A stretch of DNA of 64,000 nucleotides from Akanthomyces muscarius (GCF_028009165.1 NC_079241.1:744001-808000), one strand, 5' to 3'; counted from the first letter of the stretch, positions 1 through 10,821 are shown. Notes: generated by a model from the sequence alone, not told the origin. Made by a program: numbers and translations.

Positions 1-123
1 CGTCGCCGAGCTGGCTGGATCGTGTGCCGCGTTTTGACCGCCCACCATGTTTAACCCCGCGATGAAATGACGCAAGCCTGAAATGCACCCGACCTGTATG
101 CTGACTTTTTTTTTCTGCGATAG

Positions 124-993
124 ATCTCCAAGGAGGAGCTTCTCAACCCCATCAAGCAGGATGTCAAGAAGGGCAAGCTTCGCTTCGTCCGCAACTGCTT
201 CCCCCACAAGGGCTACCTCTGGAACTACGGTGCATTCCCCCAGGTAAGCAGCCCTATTGATTACACCTCGCCCTAGCCTAGACCTGGCTGCACCATGACT
301 AACACGCGTCCCTCGACAGACCTGGGAGGACCCCAACTCTATCCACCCCGAGACCAAGGCCAAGGGTGACAACGACCCTCTCGACGTCTGCGAGATTGGC
401 GAGCTTGTCGGCTACCCTGGCCAGGTCAAGCAGGTCAAGGTCCTCGGTGTCATGGCCCTTCTGGACGAGGAGGAGACTGACTGGAAGGTCATTGTCATTG
501 ACGTCAATGACCCTCTTGCTCCCAAGCTCAACGACGTTGAGGATGTCGAGCGCCACCTCCCTGGCCTTCTCCGCGCCACCAATGAGTGGTTCCGCATCTA
601 CAAGATTCCTGACGGCAAGCCCGAGAACCAGTTCGCCTTCTCTGGCGAGTGCAAGAACAAGGCGTGAGTTTTTTCACCCATCAATTGACCGCGTTAATTC
701 ATTGCTGACGTTTCTTAGTTATGCCCTCGACGTCATCCGCGAGTGCGGTGAGGCCTGGGAGCGCCTGATTACTGGCAAGACCCCCGCTGGCGACGTCTCC
801 ACGTAAGTTGCATGATTTTCAGAAAATGTCGACGATGCTAATAATTTGCAGTGCCAACGTCACCGTTTCTCACTCTCCTGCTCGCATCGCTCCCGACCAG
901 CTCCCTCCTCTGCCCGCCCATCAGGAGATTCCTCCTGAGAAGATTGACAGCTCCATTGACAAGTGGTTCTTTATCAGCGGCGCCTCTGCTTAA
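124..993 (+). CDS. IPP1: Inorganic pyrophosphatase (5' end outside window)
   Basis: Soluble family I pyrophosphatase, which hydrolyses diphosphate to two phosphates and so pulls biosynthetic reactions forward in the cytosol. Visible exons are 124-243, 320-663, 719-802 and 852-993; the N-terminal exons lie upstream and bases 1-123 read as the preceding intron, ending in TTCTGCGATAG. The spliced product contains the metal-binding signature [13 protein letters not shown] and the blocks [15 protein letters not shown] and [20 protein letters not shown], and ends in [13 protein letters not shown], all collinear with yeast IPP1. Introns are 49-76 nt and keep frame. It converges with the mL53 gene, 224 bp between stops. 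Function is certain from family identity; only the start is missing. Confidence 0.97.
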
Positions 994-1217
994 ATCTTTA
1001 TAAAAAAAGAAAAAAAGTCAAGTGTGGGACAAGGACCATTCAGTATCAGGATTTGATAACAGGGCAAAAAGCCTCTGCTGAATATATTTGAAAAATTTGG
1101 TCCTCTAAATAATGTACATTGTCCCATGCCCATGTGATACAGTAGTCGGGTTTGTGTAGCCCCGTATAACGCCGGCGAAAAATACAAAGTATGTGCTCGT
1201 AGTTTGTAAAAAGAGTT

Positions 1218-1584
1218 TTAATCCGTGAGATCGGCCTTCTTTTGCAGCTTTCGCGAATGTCGGTCCATTTCCTCGACCAGGCCCTTGATGGTGATTTTGC
1301 CCGTGTTGAACTTGAGTTCCTTGCCGTCCTCTGCAGCCCAACGGTTAGTATACACCCTCACATGACACATGGCTCTCCGTGATGTACACAACCCGAGACG
1401 TACTAAATTTGACGGCCACCGAGCTGGGCTCCGTCGACGCGCGCGGCAGAAGCGTCGTGCTAATGGTCGTTCCGCTCGTTCTCGCATTCGGGGGCAGAAG
1501 CGTCAGGAAGAGGCGCGCGGGCTTGGCGCAGGCGGAGAATGGGTTGAAGCGCGCCGTGATCTCGGTCATGAATTTGGTAATCAT
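1218..1584 (-). CDS. MRPL44: Mitochondrial large ribosomal subunit protein mL53
   Basis: Small protein of the 54S mitochondrial ribosome (mL53; MRPL44 in yeast). Exon 1 is 1584-1404 and exon 2 is 1330-1218, giving 97 residues, close to the usual length of this family. The start was chosen at the ATG beginning MITKFMTEITARFNPFS, the typical fungal N-terminus, followed by ARLFLTLLPPNAR. The intron (1403-1331, GTACGT..CTGCAG) is phase 1 and joins VKF to KDGKELKF, restoring the conserved VKFKDGKE block; without splicing the frame terminates. The C-terminus EEMDRHSRKLQKKADLTD is hydrophilic. It is divergent to SEC20 and convergent to IPP1. The identification rests on recalled family sequence features rather than a search. 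Confidence 0.85.
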
Positions 1585-1941
1585 GTTGGCGGTGGTATGT
1601 GTGTGAATTGACCTGACGTGGCGAGAATCGAGTGATTGGCTTGCGCTCGAGTTCCCTTCTCCCTGGAGCAGAGAGGCCATCTCGAAATTTGGCGCCGTGA
1701 CAATCCCCCGGTTGTTGCATATTTCGCGGTACAAGGGCAGCCGCGCTCCACCACCAGTTGTGCAGCCTAGGCATTTCGTCACTAGAGGACAGCTTGAAGC
1801 TGGTCATTTTATACCGCTTGATAATATTAGCACGAAAATCCAGCGAGCCTACGTCGAATCCCAGTTCCCTGAAACTGACGTCTGAAAGTCTTGGCAAACG
1901 CTGCTGATATTTTTGGCTCGCAGCCTGCAACACACTACGCC
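1585..1941. promoter_or_regulatory. Shared divergent promoter, mL53 / SEC20
   Basis: The 357 bp between the two start codons must hold the promoters of both the leftward mL53 gene and the rightward SEC20 gene. No clear TATA box is visible on either side, which fits housekeeping genes. Boundaries are inferred from the two start codons only. Confidence 0.5.
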
Positions 1942-3242
1942 ATGTCCTTTGCAGGGCTGCAGGAGCGCCTGACGGCCCTCCAGGAGTCGACGGCCCAGCT
2001 CCATGAGCTCGTCGACCGGCTCGCCCACCTCAAATTCCAACCCGGCGCGGTGCCCCTCGGCACAGACGAAGAGGACAGCGTCAGCGGCGAGCTGAGCGGC
2101 GAGATTGCGCAGATTCTCAAGGCCAACTCCGAGGACCAGGAACTGCTCCTCGAGGAGGCCAACTACCTACGACCCGAGGGCCACGAGAAGGAGAGGCTGG
2201 TGGACGGCGTGGTCCGTGTGGGCAGTGAATTGGCAAAGTATGTTCCTATTTCTCTTTTTATTCTGGCAGCCAGAGTTTCGTGTGCTAACAAGGTGGTAGA
2301 TACCGCTTAGCGTTCCGAAAGGCGCGATTACAAGCGAAAAAGAGCCTGGTAGAGGCGCAAAAGCTCGAGCGGCAACTTCTCCTCAAATCATATTCCGCAC
2401 CGATTCCCGAATTCGAACCCTCCCACGACAACGACAACGACAACGACGAGCCTGCTGCTGCTGTTGCTGCCCCCGCCCAGCAGCGTCACCGGAGCATCCA
2501 CCAGAGCGCCCGGTCGGGGCTGACGGAGGAGGATCAGCAGACGGTCGGCGCGAGCAGCAACGTGACGGCATCGCTGCGGCGCACGCACGACCTCATCGCG
2601 TCGGAGCTCGGCCGCAGCGAGTTTGCGCACGAGACGCTGACCGAGTCGTCGGCCGCGCTGCGGCAGCTGGATGACTCGTACGGCTCGCTGGACTCGATGC
2701 TGGGCAAGTCGCGCGAGCTGCTCGGCACGCTGCTGCGCTCGCAAAAGAGCGACACGTGGTACCTGCAGACGGCGTTTTACATGCTCGCCGTGACGGGCGC
2801 GTGGCTGGTGTTTCGCCGGCTGCTGTACGGGCCCATCTGGTGGCTGGTGCTGTTCCCGCTGCGGATACTGTTTGGCGTCGGGTCGACGGCGACGAGGGCG
2901 ATCCTGCCGGCGGGCAAGTCGGCGCCGGCGCAGGCGGGACATGCAGCGCGGCAGAGCGACGAGGGTAGAGTGCCGGTGCAGGGTATACCGGATGAAGCGC
3001 TGCCTACGGTAAAGGTTGATGCGCGGGATGGTGAGAGAGAAAGGCAAGAAGAAGAGGTGAAGGAAGCTGTGGAAGAAGCTGTGCGGCAGGGTGTCGAGGA
3101 AGTTGAAGCGGCAAAGCAAGCATCGAGCGAGGCAGTGGAAGACGGGCCAGCGGGTGGCGAGGAGTCTTTGGCCGAAGAGCAAGGGGAGAGTGGCCAGGCC
3201 AGTACCGAGAACCAAGCAACTCACGCAAAGGACGAATTATAG
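1942..3242 (+). CDS. SEC20: Sec20-type Golgi-to-ER SNARE with C-terminal KDEL
   Basis: Q-SNARE of the ER that receives COPI vesicles in retrograde Golgi-ER traffic (with Ufe1, Use1 and Sec22 in yeast). Exons 1942-2237 and 2300-3242 encode 412 residues. The N-terminal part is coiled-coil-like; the Sec20 domain (about residues 185-250) includes SASLRR-like TASLRRTHDLIASEL and the SNARE-like segment ending SQKSDTW. A hydrophobic segment follows at about residues 252-290 (YLQTAFYMLAVTGAWLVF, then IWWLVLFPLRILFGV). The lumenal tail of about 120 residues is acidic and Glu-rich and ends in HAKDEL, an ER-retrieval signal; yeast Sec20 ends in HDEL. The start is the first in-frame ATG after the upstream stop. 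The intron is phase 2 with a CTAAC branch point. Confidence is high from topology plus tail. Confidence 0.9.
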
Positions 3243-3513
3243 GGCAACGCCCACGGCATTTCTTCATTTACGAATATGTATATGGAAATTCTCAAGAAGA
3301 AAAAATATATATGATGATGATTTAATAGAGAAGAACCCGGTCCTCGCCCTGTTGAAGGCGGGACACTCACTGCCTCTCAACCACATGTGCACGCTTTTTG
3401 TTGATGAAAACTCCTCGTCTACCCAACTACCCCGTCGAAAATCATATGGCGAAAACAAAATGGAATAATGGAACTTGAAAGGGAATGGCTTTGCTAATGG
3501 TAGCTGGAGTCTT

Positions 3514-4529
3514 TTACGCCCTGTCGGGTGCGACGCGAGGGATATCGCTGATCCAAGGAATGCCGAGCTTCTTCATCTCGACGGCCAGCTGAAAGAGATA
3601 GTCCAGACTGCATCACGCACACACACGGTTAGCCAACGATTGGCAAAACATCAACAACGTCCAATTCCGTTTCCCTGTCAAACATGGTGGGGGGGTCTTA
3701 CCTCTCGCACTGCGTCTTGGCCTTGTGCACGTCGTCCCCCCAGACGTACACGCCATGCCTCCGCACCAGCACCGCGTACGTGTCCGGGTACTCCTCCATG
3801 GCGGCCTCGAGGTACTCGGTCAGGTCCTCCTCGTGCGGGGTGTTCTCGATGACGGGGATCCTGAGCGTGTCGTGGTACCCCAGGTTGCCCGTCTTCTTCC
3901 ACCCGCGCCGGAAGCCCTTGATCTGCTCAATGTTGTTGATCTCAAACACCTTTGGGTTGCCTCCGCCATGGGTGGCAGCAGCCTGCTCGAGGAGGAGCGT
4001 GACGAGCACGGCCCACTGGGAGTGCGTGTGGATGCAGCAGCCGGCGCCGCGGCGCGTAAACGCCGCGAGGAAGAGCGGCGTGCACTGGCTGGGCTTGTGG
4101 CAGGGCGGCGCGCGGAGGTACGTCCGGTCGGTAAAGGTGGCGTTTTGCGCGGAGAGGGAGAGCACGTAGATGTCGGTGTTCTTCATGAGCTCCTTTTGCA
4201 CGCCCGAGGGGGCAATGTAGACGAGGTCGCTAGAGGGTAAAGTGTTAGCATGTGGTGTGATGTGTCGTGGGCTGGTGGTGGGGTGATGAGGGGCAGCAGT
4301 GACAAGAGCCTGGATGCCCAGTGTTCTCTGATGTTCATCTGTCTTCGTTTCTGGAAGATGAGGTCGGGACTTTGAAGGGCAAAACCTACTCATCACGGAT
4401 GGAGCAGCCGCCGCCCGTGCCGGTGACCCAGCCCAGCGTCCAGAACTTGGCGCAGAGTGAGGGGATGAGGTTGGCGGGGTGCTCGTGGTCATCCGAGGTG
4501 ATGAGCTTGTCTGCCTCGTTGGCGGCCAT
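3514..4529 (-). CDS. MDE1: Methylthioribulose-1-phosphate dehydratase
   Basis: Zinc enzyme of the methionine salvage pathway that dehydrates 5-methylthioribulose-1-phosphate to the 2,3-diketo compound; cytosolic, class II aldolase fold. Exons 4529-4390, 4229-3702 and 3607-3514 give 253 residues, close to the yeast enzyme. The N-terminus ([20 protein letters not shown]) is the family signature. Metal-binding histidines are visible at H114 and H116 (GCCIHTHS) and H205 (RRHGVYVWG). The C-terminus ends [20 protein letters not shown] plus a short tail. Both introns are phase 2 and the spliced frame is uninterrupted. It converges with SEC20 (271 bp between stops). Nothing unusual was seen. Confidence 0.95.
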
Positions 4530-5041
4530 GGTGAATTGAGCTCCGGGGGCCGGTTTGCTGGCGTTTGATTGTAGTGTTGCTCGATTGCGATTTTGAGTTT
4601 AAGACAGAGTCAGGCCCGAATGTGTGAAGAAGGTCTTATAGATTGAGAAGAAAAACGTTGGAAGAGTCTCCTCGCGATTTTGCGCAATTGGAGAAAATGT
4701 GGGGCGGATGGGTGTGCTCTTACATGCTGCGCTGGTATACGAACATGTTTTGGGTCTTTACGGGACAGAAGTCGAGGGGATTATTGTGTTATTATATTAT
4801 GAGTAAATAAAGAAGAGAAGAAAAAAAAGAGAAAAAAAAGGAAGAATGTTCCGTATGTCAATTACAGGCTGAAACCTACAAGTAGAAGCATTGGCTTGAC
4901 CGCACCCCCGAGCTGCCGGCTTTGGCATGGTTGATGCTTGAAAGGAACAGAAGTAACTCATAAAATTACGATGGAAACTACTCCATTTTCTCTCGATTTC
5001 AGGCTAGTCTGATATCTGTTATCGCTGGCAGCAGTGCCAAT
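4530..5041. other. Spacer with MDE1 promoter
   Basis: A 512 bp gap upstream of MDE1 and downstream of the orphan gene. It holds the MDE1 promoter region and an A/G-rich tract around 4800-4850. No open frame of note and no repeat was recognised. Confidence 0.5.
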
Positions 5042-5667
5042 TTACAGATTGGTGTATTCGAATGGTTCACCAATGCTTCGATCTTCGCCGCCGTCCCCTT
5101 TTGTAATGCGTTTGTACATCTGCATGTGTTCGTCAAACTTATCCCCAAAAGCCGTGTACAATTTCCTGGCAGCTTCAGCTGCAGTACAAGGGAAAGCGTG
5201 CATCGCTCCATTGTGAAATCTGCGTACCAGCATCACCGTGTCCCCGCCAACATCCTCTTCACTCAGAGCACAAAAGTATTCATTCGACCAGGCTTTGCCA
5301 TCGGGACTTTTCCGCAAGTACTCGGCGCAGTCTTTGAGAGATTTTCCGACAAAAGGCAACGTGAAGCAATTGGTAATAGGAGGGCGTGTGCCCTGCTCGT
5401 CAAGATTTCGCTCGTCGTCACCTTTGTCAATGGTGCGAATGTTTGGGGCGCAGATGTATGGGTTGAAGTCATCCTGGATATGAACGACAGTCAAGAAGAA
5501 ATCACCGTCATTGCTGTTTGCGGTGCGTTGAACAAATCGATTGATATACTGTCACTGGCTTAGCTAGGATTGAGAAGAAGCAGGCGGCCGTTGCTCACAT
5601 CGGCACCGATCTTGTCTGAGAGCACAAAAAGTGCAAACGGTGAGACTGGGCCCGACAAAATCGACAT
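5042..5667 (-). CDS. Hypothetical protein, possibly a decaying gene
   Basis: I do not recognise this protein. The main exon (5548-5042) is open for 169 codons; it has no in-frame ATG near its upstream end and is preceded by TGACAG, which looks like a splice acceptor. A consistent model joins exon 5667-5599 (MSILSGPVSPFALFVLSDKI plus GAD) through a 50-nt intron (GTGAGC donor, AGCTAAGC branch, CAG) to YINRFVQRTANSNDGDFFLT, giving 191 residues. The product is soluble-looking, with four Cys in the second half and a charged C-terminus; there is no signal peptide or known motif. A second open frame overlaps exon 1 and extends upstream (5785-5565), so the true 5' part could be longer and shifted. 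Start and integrity are uncertain. Confidence 0.4.
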
Positions 5668-5785
5668 TGCCGATAGTAAAGCAATCTTTAGCCTCCAGGA
5701 TAGCTGATGCTGTGTAGCGGATAAAAAGGTTCGCCAGGAAACCGTCAGCTAGGTGCGAGGAGAAGAAGTCAGCAAATCGGGTGGA
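5565..5785 (-). other. Stop-free frame overlapping the orphan's first exon
   Basis: About 73 codons on the minus strand are open in a different frame from the orphan's proposed first exon, reading STRFADFFSSHLADGFLANL then FIRYTASAILEAKDCFTIGN. It lacks an ATG, is preceded by an in-frame TAG and ends in a stop within the proposed intron. Its composition looks protein-like. It could be a displaced upstream exon of the orphan gene, or the remains of it after a one-base shift near GNVDFVGP. This is only an inference. Confidence 0.3.
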
Positions 5786-6046
5786 CTAGGAACCAGTCTC
5801 AAAGGGCTCTGTAATGAGCAGAGAAAGTGGAAGAAATTGCCCAATATCTTGATTGGTGGCTTAATAGCAACACACTTTACACTCGTTCCATCCTTCTCAA
5901 AATACCAGCCATCGTTTGTCCAACACCATCTAGAAGTTTCGCTGCTATGGAGATTTCGTTTTATTAACTTCTATCTGTTTTCTTACGCAAGCTCACTACT
6001 ATAAAAAGACTAATGCGACAGTTCTTACTAGGCCGCTTTCTTTGAT
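5786..6046. other. AT-rich spacer between orphan and DUF3632-like gene
   Basis: A 261 bp stretch. On the minus strand, short protein-like fragments (for example DGWYFEKDGTSVKCVAIKPP) can be read in yet another frame, which may be part of the same damaged upstream gene. No complete gene is visible. Confidence 0.3.
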
Positions 6047-7096
6047 TCATGCCGCACCACCGCCATGGTCCTCAATTGCCCACGTCGGGTCAATCTCGAT
6101 ATCTTCGGCACCAAGACAACTCCACTTGGGTTTAGAGGCAAGCTCTTTGTCGAGAGCTTCGAAGAGTTTTGCTAAGTACCTTTTCTCACCAGGAATGTCG
6201 ATGCTCATCGCGAGCCCTGCGTAGATCATCTCTTCAAAGCAGGCTCTGGCAAGTTTCGCGACCTCGTCGCAGCCATGACGGTATAAATCACCCAAACGCT
6301 GTCTCCAAAAGAGCCATCTTGCCAAGCTGAAGCCCTCGCTCTCAATACCGGATCCTGTCGCGAGGGACCCCGGGGAATGTGATGAAACATCAACCTGAAC
6401 AGTGGTAGGACGATAGTTCTCCAAGGATAGTTTAGCGAGCTTGCCATTCCCAAACTTCAACCACGCGAGGCATGCCGGTAGTAGGTCGGCGATGGTCGGT
6501 GACGCCCTGACCAAAGCGCGACTTCCGGTGCTGGGACCAGTCTCTGGCCTATCCGTTTCCAGCGCCTCTTTAAGCAGCCACAGCGCGCTTTGAGCTAGCT
6601 CGGGAACGCAAACCCCAACGGCGCAGAGTTTACCTGAAAAGACGGCGAGGCTCTGCCGCTCATGCCTGGTGAGAGACGTAGATTCTCTCATCCAAGATGC
6701 GTAGAGCTCCTCTGCGAGGTAAGGGAGATCGATCCATAGCCGCTCACCGTTGGGCATGACAGCCACTTCCTCCAGGTCAGTGTCCTTTTTCTTTCTCTGG
6801 AGCTGTCCAAGTTCTCGAAGCTCTAAGATGAGTGTGACAAGCCTATCATGCTCTGCACCATCCAATGGAAGACGTTTTGCGGCATGGATCAGCTCGTCCC
6901 ACGCATCATGAAGGTCGCCTTCAATACGCGCGAGGTCAAAGTTAAAGACAAAGTAGTTCTGTCCAATGCGGAACAGATCATCGCGAAGGCCTTGATAGAT
7001 GTCTGCAGCGCTCGACTCATCATGCTTAAAGCTTTTGCGTTTTTCGTCGCGAGTCTGAACCACAACGGCACAAGAACCGTCTAGACACTCGACCAT
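6047..7096 (-). CDS. DUF3632-like fungal protein
   Basis: Single-exon gene of 349 residues starting at an ATG (MVECLDGSCAVVVQTRDEKR). The layout resembles the fungal DUF3632 family: an N-terminal LYQ-like helix (AADIYQGLRDDLFRIGQNYF), a central segment DAWDELIHAAKRLPLDGAEH followed by DRLVTLILELRELGQL, then a long helical C-terminal half with LARWLFWRQRLGDLYRHG and ACFEEMIYAGLAMSID. No catalytic motif, signal peptide or membrane segment is visible. The family is of unknown function and commonly expanded in filamentous ascomycetes. The assignment is by pattern recall and could be wrong; the reading frame itself is solid. Confidence 0.7.
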   Translation of the reverse strand: MVECLDGSCAVVVQTRDEKRKSFKHDESSAADIYQGLRDDLFRIGQNYFVFNFDLARIEGDLHDAWDELIHAAKRLPLDGAEHDRLVTLILELRELGQLQRKKKDTDLEEVAVMPNGERLWIDLPYLAEELYASWMRESTSLTRHERQSLAVFSGKLCAVGVCVPELAQSALWLLKEALETDRPETGPSTGSRALVRASPTIADLLPACLAWLKFGNGKLAKLSLENYRPTTVQVDVSSHSPGSLATGSGIESEGFSLARWLFWRQRLGDLYRHGCDEVAKLARACFEEMIYAGLAMSIDIPGEKRYLAKLFEALDKELASKPKWSCLGAEDIEIDPTWAIEDHGGGAA

Positions 7097-8686
7097 GACG
7101 ACAATGAGAGCAGTGACGAGGGAGATGATTGGGAGAGAAAACTGGCGGAGAAGAACTCGGTATACTGATGAGGGTTCCCCTTTGAACCGCTACGAGCGTT
7201 TTGAGCGTGGGATCCGTTTGTGACTGAACAGGGCTGCCAGACAAACAAACGCCGCGAGTCCAGCTACACTCTACTTCAGAGAGCTCTGACGAGATGACGT
7301 GGTCGATTTTCTTATTGCGTCAAGAATAATCAGCTAATTATGCCATAATACTGACCTGTCATTTCAGCTGACGAGCGCATATCAGTCACAAGGCTAGTAT
7401 ATGAGCAGATGGGCGATGTGAGTACGCATGGATCTGCAGCATAGCCGCACTGTTGACGTGTCGTCTGAGCCTGACTACGGAGTATTATGGAGCCGGGATT
7501 TCCCCTAAAGGATAAAGACCGCTAGAAATTCTACTCTTAACCGTTCCTGCTTTTGCGGCAACCAAGTGCCATGTCAGTCGACCTGTCAAGCCCCGCTTCT
7601 AACAGCCTCCCAGCGGACTGTAGCACGTCAAAGTACGCCTCCTACCGCCATATTCTGCCAGCCTCCGACTGAAGTTCTGTCGGAGAAGGATGAAGATTCA
7701 CGCTTTTCGTTGCCGCCTGGCCTTTGAAGTGGCTCTGGCGGGCACGTCGGAGTAGGAGGCCAAGATTCCGCATCTGATGGCTCTGGTGAGGTTGGTGATG
7801 GAGCGATGCGACTAAACAATGCTCGTGAGCAGTGACGTCTTTCCAGCCGTTATATTTCAACACAAATGTAAGAATTGGTATCGGCTTCATTCTAAATACG
7901 GTAAGAGTGGTTTAATTCTCGGCCGTAGATAGAGAGATTGGGCAGTCTTGCAAGCCAACATGCGACTAGCGTTGGCGGACTTAAAGTCAAATCACGCCGT
8001 CGGCCGACGACTGCACCGACAACCATGACTTGACGGCTGATTCAGGAAAATCCTCTACTCATCCAATCTGCCGGTGACGTTTGCTACCGTCTCGAAATAT
8101 TGTGCTCTATTCCATCATAGAGAAGGTGCTCAGTTACATAATGCTGTAAGAGCATTAGCACCAAGCAGGTTGTGTGATATTATGACTGAATGATACTTGC
8201 GAGGTACAAATTAAACTACGCCTCGAAGCTGGACTAAGGCTTTGGGCAGCAAGCCCATCAGTTCTAGCAAACTTAACCATTTTCTTAGGGCTGCGTCTTC
8301 CTCGGATGCGCCCGTTCGGCAAGCCACCCGGCGACAGCTCAAAAAGGCAGTCGTGACGTAGCGCAGGCCGGCCTAGGCCCTACTGCGTTAATGACCGAAG
8401 AAAATCATTTGAAAGCTAGGGACGAGCAGAACCCCGCCGCCGTACAGGGGGTTTTGCCTTTTAGCGAAACATAGGATTCCTAAATGATCATACACCGTTA
8501 GCACGTTGGTTAATAAGATGATCTCTCTTAGAGCTGGACACTGCTAAAGCTCTTCTGCCACATTCATGTCAAGCTGCGCCAACTATTGCCTCCATCGTGA
8601 TGCTCGTGCTTACCTCTCATTTCCACAACAACGGATATCCACCCGTGCTCTCGTCCAGCCCACAGCTTGGAATTGATTGCTCCGGA

Positions 8687-8806
8687 TGACAAATCAGACT
8701 TTGCTTGATAGGGCTTTGAGTGACAAACCATTGCTTAACAAATCATACTTTACTGGCAAATCAAGTTTTGGACAAGCAAGGCCTTGAAGACCAAGCCATT
8801 GGTGAC
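8687..8806. repeat. Imperfect direct repeats around CAAATCA
   Basis: The motif CAAATCAxxxTTT occurs three times (starting near 8690, 8739 and 8758), and the companion GACAAACCATTGCT / GACCAAGCCATTGGTGAC occurs twice, suggesting an old imperfect duplication of about 55-70 bp. Seen by eye; no alignment score available. Confidence 0.35.
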
Positions 8807-9021
8807 ACAGAATATCCAGACTTGCTCGTGTAAGCAAGCGACCTCTAGTTCGAGCTCCCAGTATTCTCGGGAAGCAACCCCGAACTAGCTACCGCCGTGG
8901 AATGTATGTACAAACTGGGTGTGGCGTAAGAGACTATGCCGCTAGAGTCGCAAGATGGAGAACGTTCTGCTGCAAGGATTGGAAGGCAGGAGGAGGCGTA
9001 TTACGTGTGAGATTTGCCCAT

Positions 9022-9027
9022 TATAAG
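9022..9027 (+). promoter_or_regulatory. TATA-like box upstream of amidase
   Basis: TATAAG lies about 105 bp upstream of the amidase ATG, a usual distance for an inducible fungal promoter with a short leader. Confidence 0.4.
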
Positions 9028-9132
9028 TAGGGACATCTGTCTGTTTCTTGTTTCTGTCGTATCCCCCTATCTCTGATATAATTCGTTTTCGAGCTGCATT
9101 CTGCTGCTTCACACCATTCTTTGACTTACACC

Positions 9133-10821
9133 ATGTCAAACTCGACTTTACCCGCTCTGCCAATTGTGGCTGTCGACCCTCCGATGCTACGGGGCACGAA
9201 TGAATATGAGCAGAAACGGAACGCAATTCAACAACGCTTTACGGACAGCATACCGCTGGAACTTCGTCTGCCTCAATCTGTCATTGACTCAGCGCCTGCG
9301 AATGTCACCGCAATCCCTCGCGAGTGCGGTTTACTGAGTGAACGAGAGGTTGCCATTACAGAACACTACGACGCCGTAGCGTTGGCTGGGGCTATAGCGA
9401 CCAAGAAGTACACCGCTTATGAGGTTGCCGCCGCATTCTCTAAGCGGGCAGTTATTGCGCATCAACTTACCGCATGTCTTACAGAATGGTTTATGGACGA
9501 GGCTCTTACCCGCGCTAGAGAACTCGACAATCATCTGGAGTCAACCGGCCAGACGGTTGGTCCTCTGCATGGAGTGCCAATCAGCATCAAGTCGATTTTG
9601 CCGCTCAAAGGCCATTTAGTTGATTTAGGGATTCTTAGCACGCAGACAACCGTGGATTTTGACAGTCACGCTGTTGCTATTCTTCGTGATGCCGGTGCGG
9701 TATTCTACTGCAAGACGAACCAGCCTCAGCTTGTCATGCATTTGGAAAGCGCCTCATTTCATGGCCGCACGCTCAATCCGTACAACTCCAAGCTCTCATC
9801 GGGCGGATCGAGTGGTGGCGAGGCGGCACTCCTCGCCATGGGTGGATCAATCCTAGGCGTTGGCAGTGATATAGGCGGCAGCATACGAGGGCCAGCTGGC
9901 TTCTGCGGTTTATACGGCTTCAAACCCACAAGCAATGTTCTGCCAAGGAAAGACGGTATGATTGCAGAGTTCGCAGCGGAGTTGACCATTCCAATCTGCA
10001 TTGGGCCTCTGTCGAGATCGCTGCGCGACATGGACTTGTTCATGTCTGTCATGTCAGCTTCGAGCCCTTGGCACGTTGATCCTCGCCTGATACCCATCCC
10101 TTGGATAGATATTTCCACACACGTGGCGCGGTCCGGCCCTCTAAAGGTCGGCTTTATGATGAATGATGGTGCCATTCAAACCCAGCCGCCCGTCGCCAAG
10201 GCCCTGGAGTGGGCTCGCAGCAGATTGCAAGACGCGCCGGGCATTGAAGTGAAGTCTTTTGAGCCGCTCCGCACTGCGGAAGCTATCAAGAATACACGAA
10301 TAGCTTATTGGCCAAGTGGCGCAGAAGACCTGCGCAACATGCTCGTCAACAGTGGTGAGCCTTGGATGGAGCTGTCCGAATATGTCATCAAAGACGCAGT
10401 GGAGAATCCGACTCGCGGCGCAGATGGCATGCTGCAGCTGAGAACGACACAGGAAAGATTCTGGTTTGACTGGACAGCGCACTGGAAAACACAAGACGTG
10501 GACATACTGATCTGTCCGGTCTATGCCGGCCCTGCGCCCAGCCATGACACTGCGCGGTACTGGAATTACACCGCATTCTGGAACTACCTGGACATGCCTG
10601 GTGCTGTGCTCCCTACTCCTATTGTCGCAGGTCCGAAAGGCACGGAGAGTTACACGGATAATGAGCCACTGAGCAAGCAGTGCGAAGATATGCGACAGCT
10701 GTGGGAAGACGGTGACTTTGAGGGTGCTCCGGTTGGCATACAAATTGTTGCCCCCAGATATCATGATAATGAGCTGTTTCATGCCCTAGAGCAGATGAAA
10801 GAGTTTCTCCAAGTTAAATAG
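9133..10821 (+). CDS. Amidase (acetamidase / fatty-acid-amide hydrolase family)
   Basis: Amidase-signature hydrolase of 562 residues without introns, which cleaves carboxamides to acid plus ammonia. The Ser-cisSer-Lys triad is visible: K153 in HGVPISIKS, S226/S227 in the Gly-rich SSGGSSGGEAAL, and S250 in GSDIGGSIRGPAGFCGLYGF. Length and architecture match fungal acetamidase-like enzymes (amdS type), which feed nitrogen from amides, but the substrate cannot be told from sequence. There is no signal peptide or peroxisomal tail (ends QMKEFLQVK). The start is the ATG at 9133, with in-frame upstream codons lacking ATG. The isolated setting between large spacers gives no pathway context. Confidence 0.92.
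   Translation: MSNSTLPALPIVAVDPPMLRGTNEYEQKRNAIQQRFTDSIPLELRLPQSVIDSAPANVTAIPRECGLLSEREVAITEHYDAVALAGAIATKKYTAYEVAAAFSKRAVIAHQLTACLTEWFMDEALTRARELDNHLESTGQTVGPLHGVPISIKSILPLKGHLVDLGILSTQTTVDFDSHAVAILRDAGAVFYCKTNQPQLVMHLESASFHGRTLNPYNSKLSSGGSSGGEAALLAMGGSILGVGSDIGGSIRGPAGFCGLYGFKPTSNVLPRKDGMIAEFAAELTIPICIGPLSRSLRDMDLFMSVMSASSPWHVDPRLIPIPWIDISTHVARSGPLKVGFMMNDGAIQTQPPVAKALEWARSRLQDAPGIEVKSFEPLRTAEAIKNTRIAYWPSGAEDLRNMLVNSGEPWMELSEYVIKDAVENPTRGADGMLQLRTTQERFWFDWTAHWKTQDVDILICPVYAGPAPSHDTARYWNYTAFWNYLDMPGAVLPTPIVAGPKGTESYTDNEPLSKQCEDMRQLWEDGDFEGAPVGIQIVAPRYHDNELFHALEQMKEFLQVK

Larger units (their letters stand above)
7097..9132. other. 2 kb gene-free spacer upstream of amidase
   Basis: Contains the promoter of the leftward DUF3632-like gene and, at the right end, the promoter of the amidase. 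Only short, non-convincing frames occur (for example 7642-7890 minus). Codon bias typical of real exons in this window is absent. An imperfect repeat lies at about 8687-8806. Confidence 0.5.
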
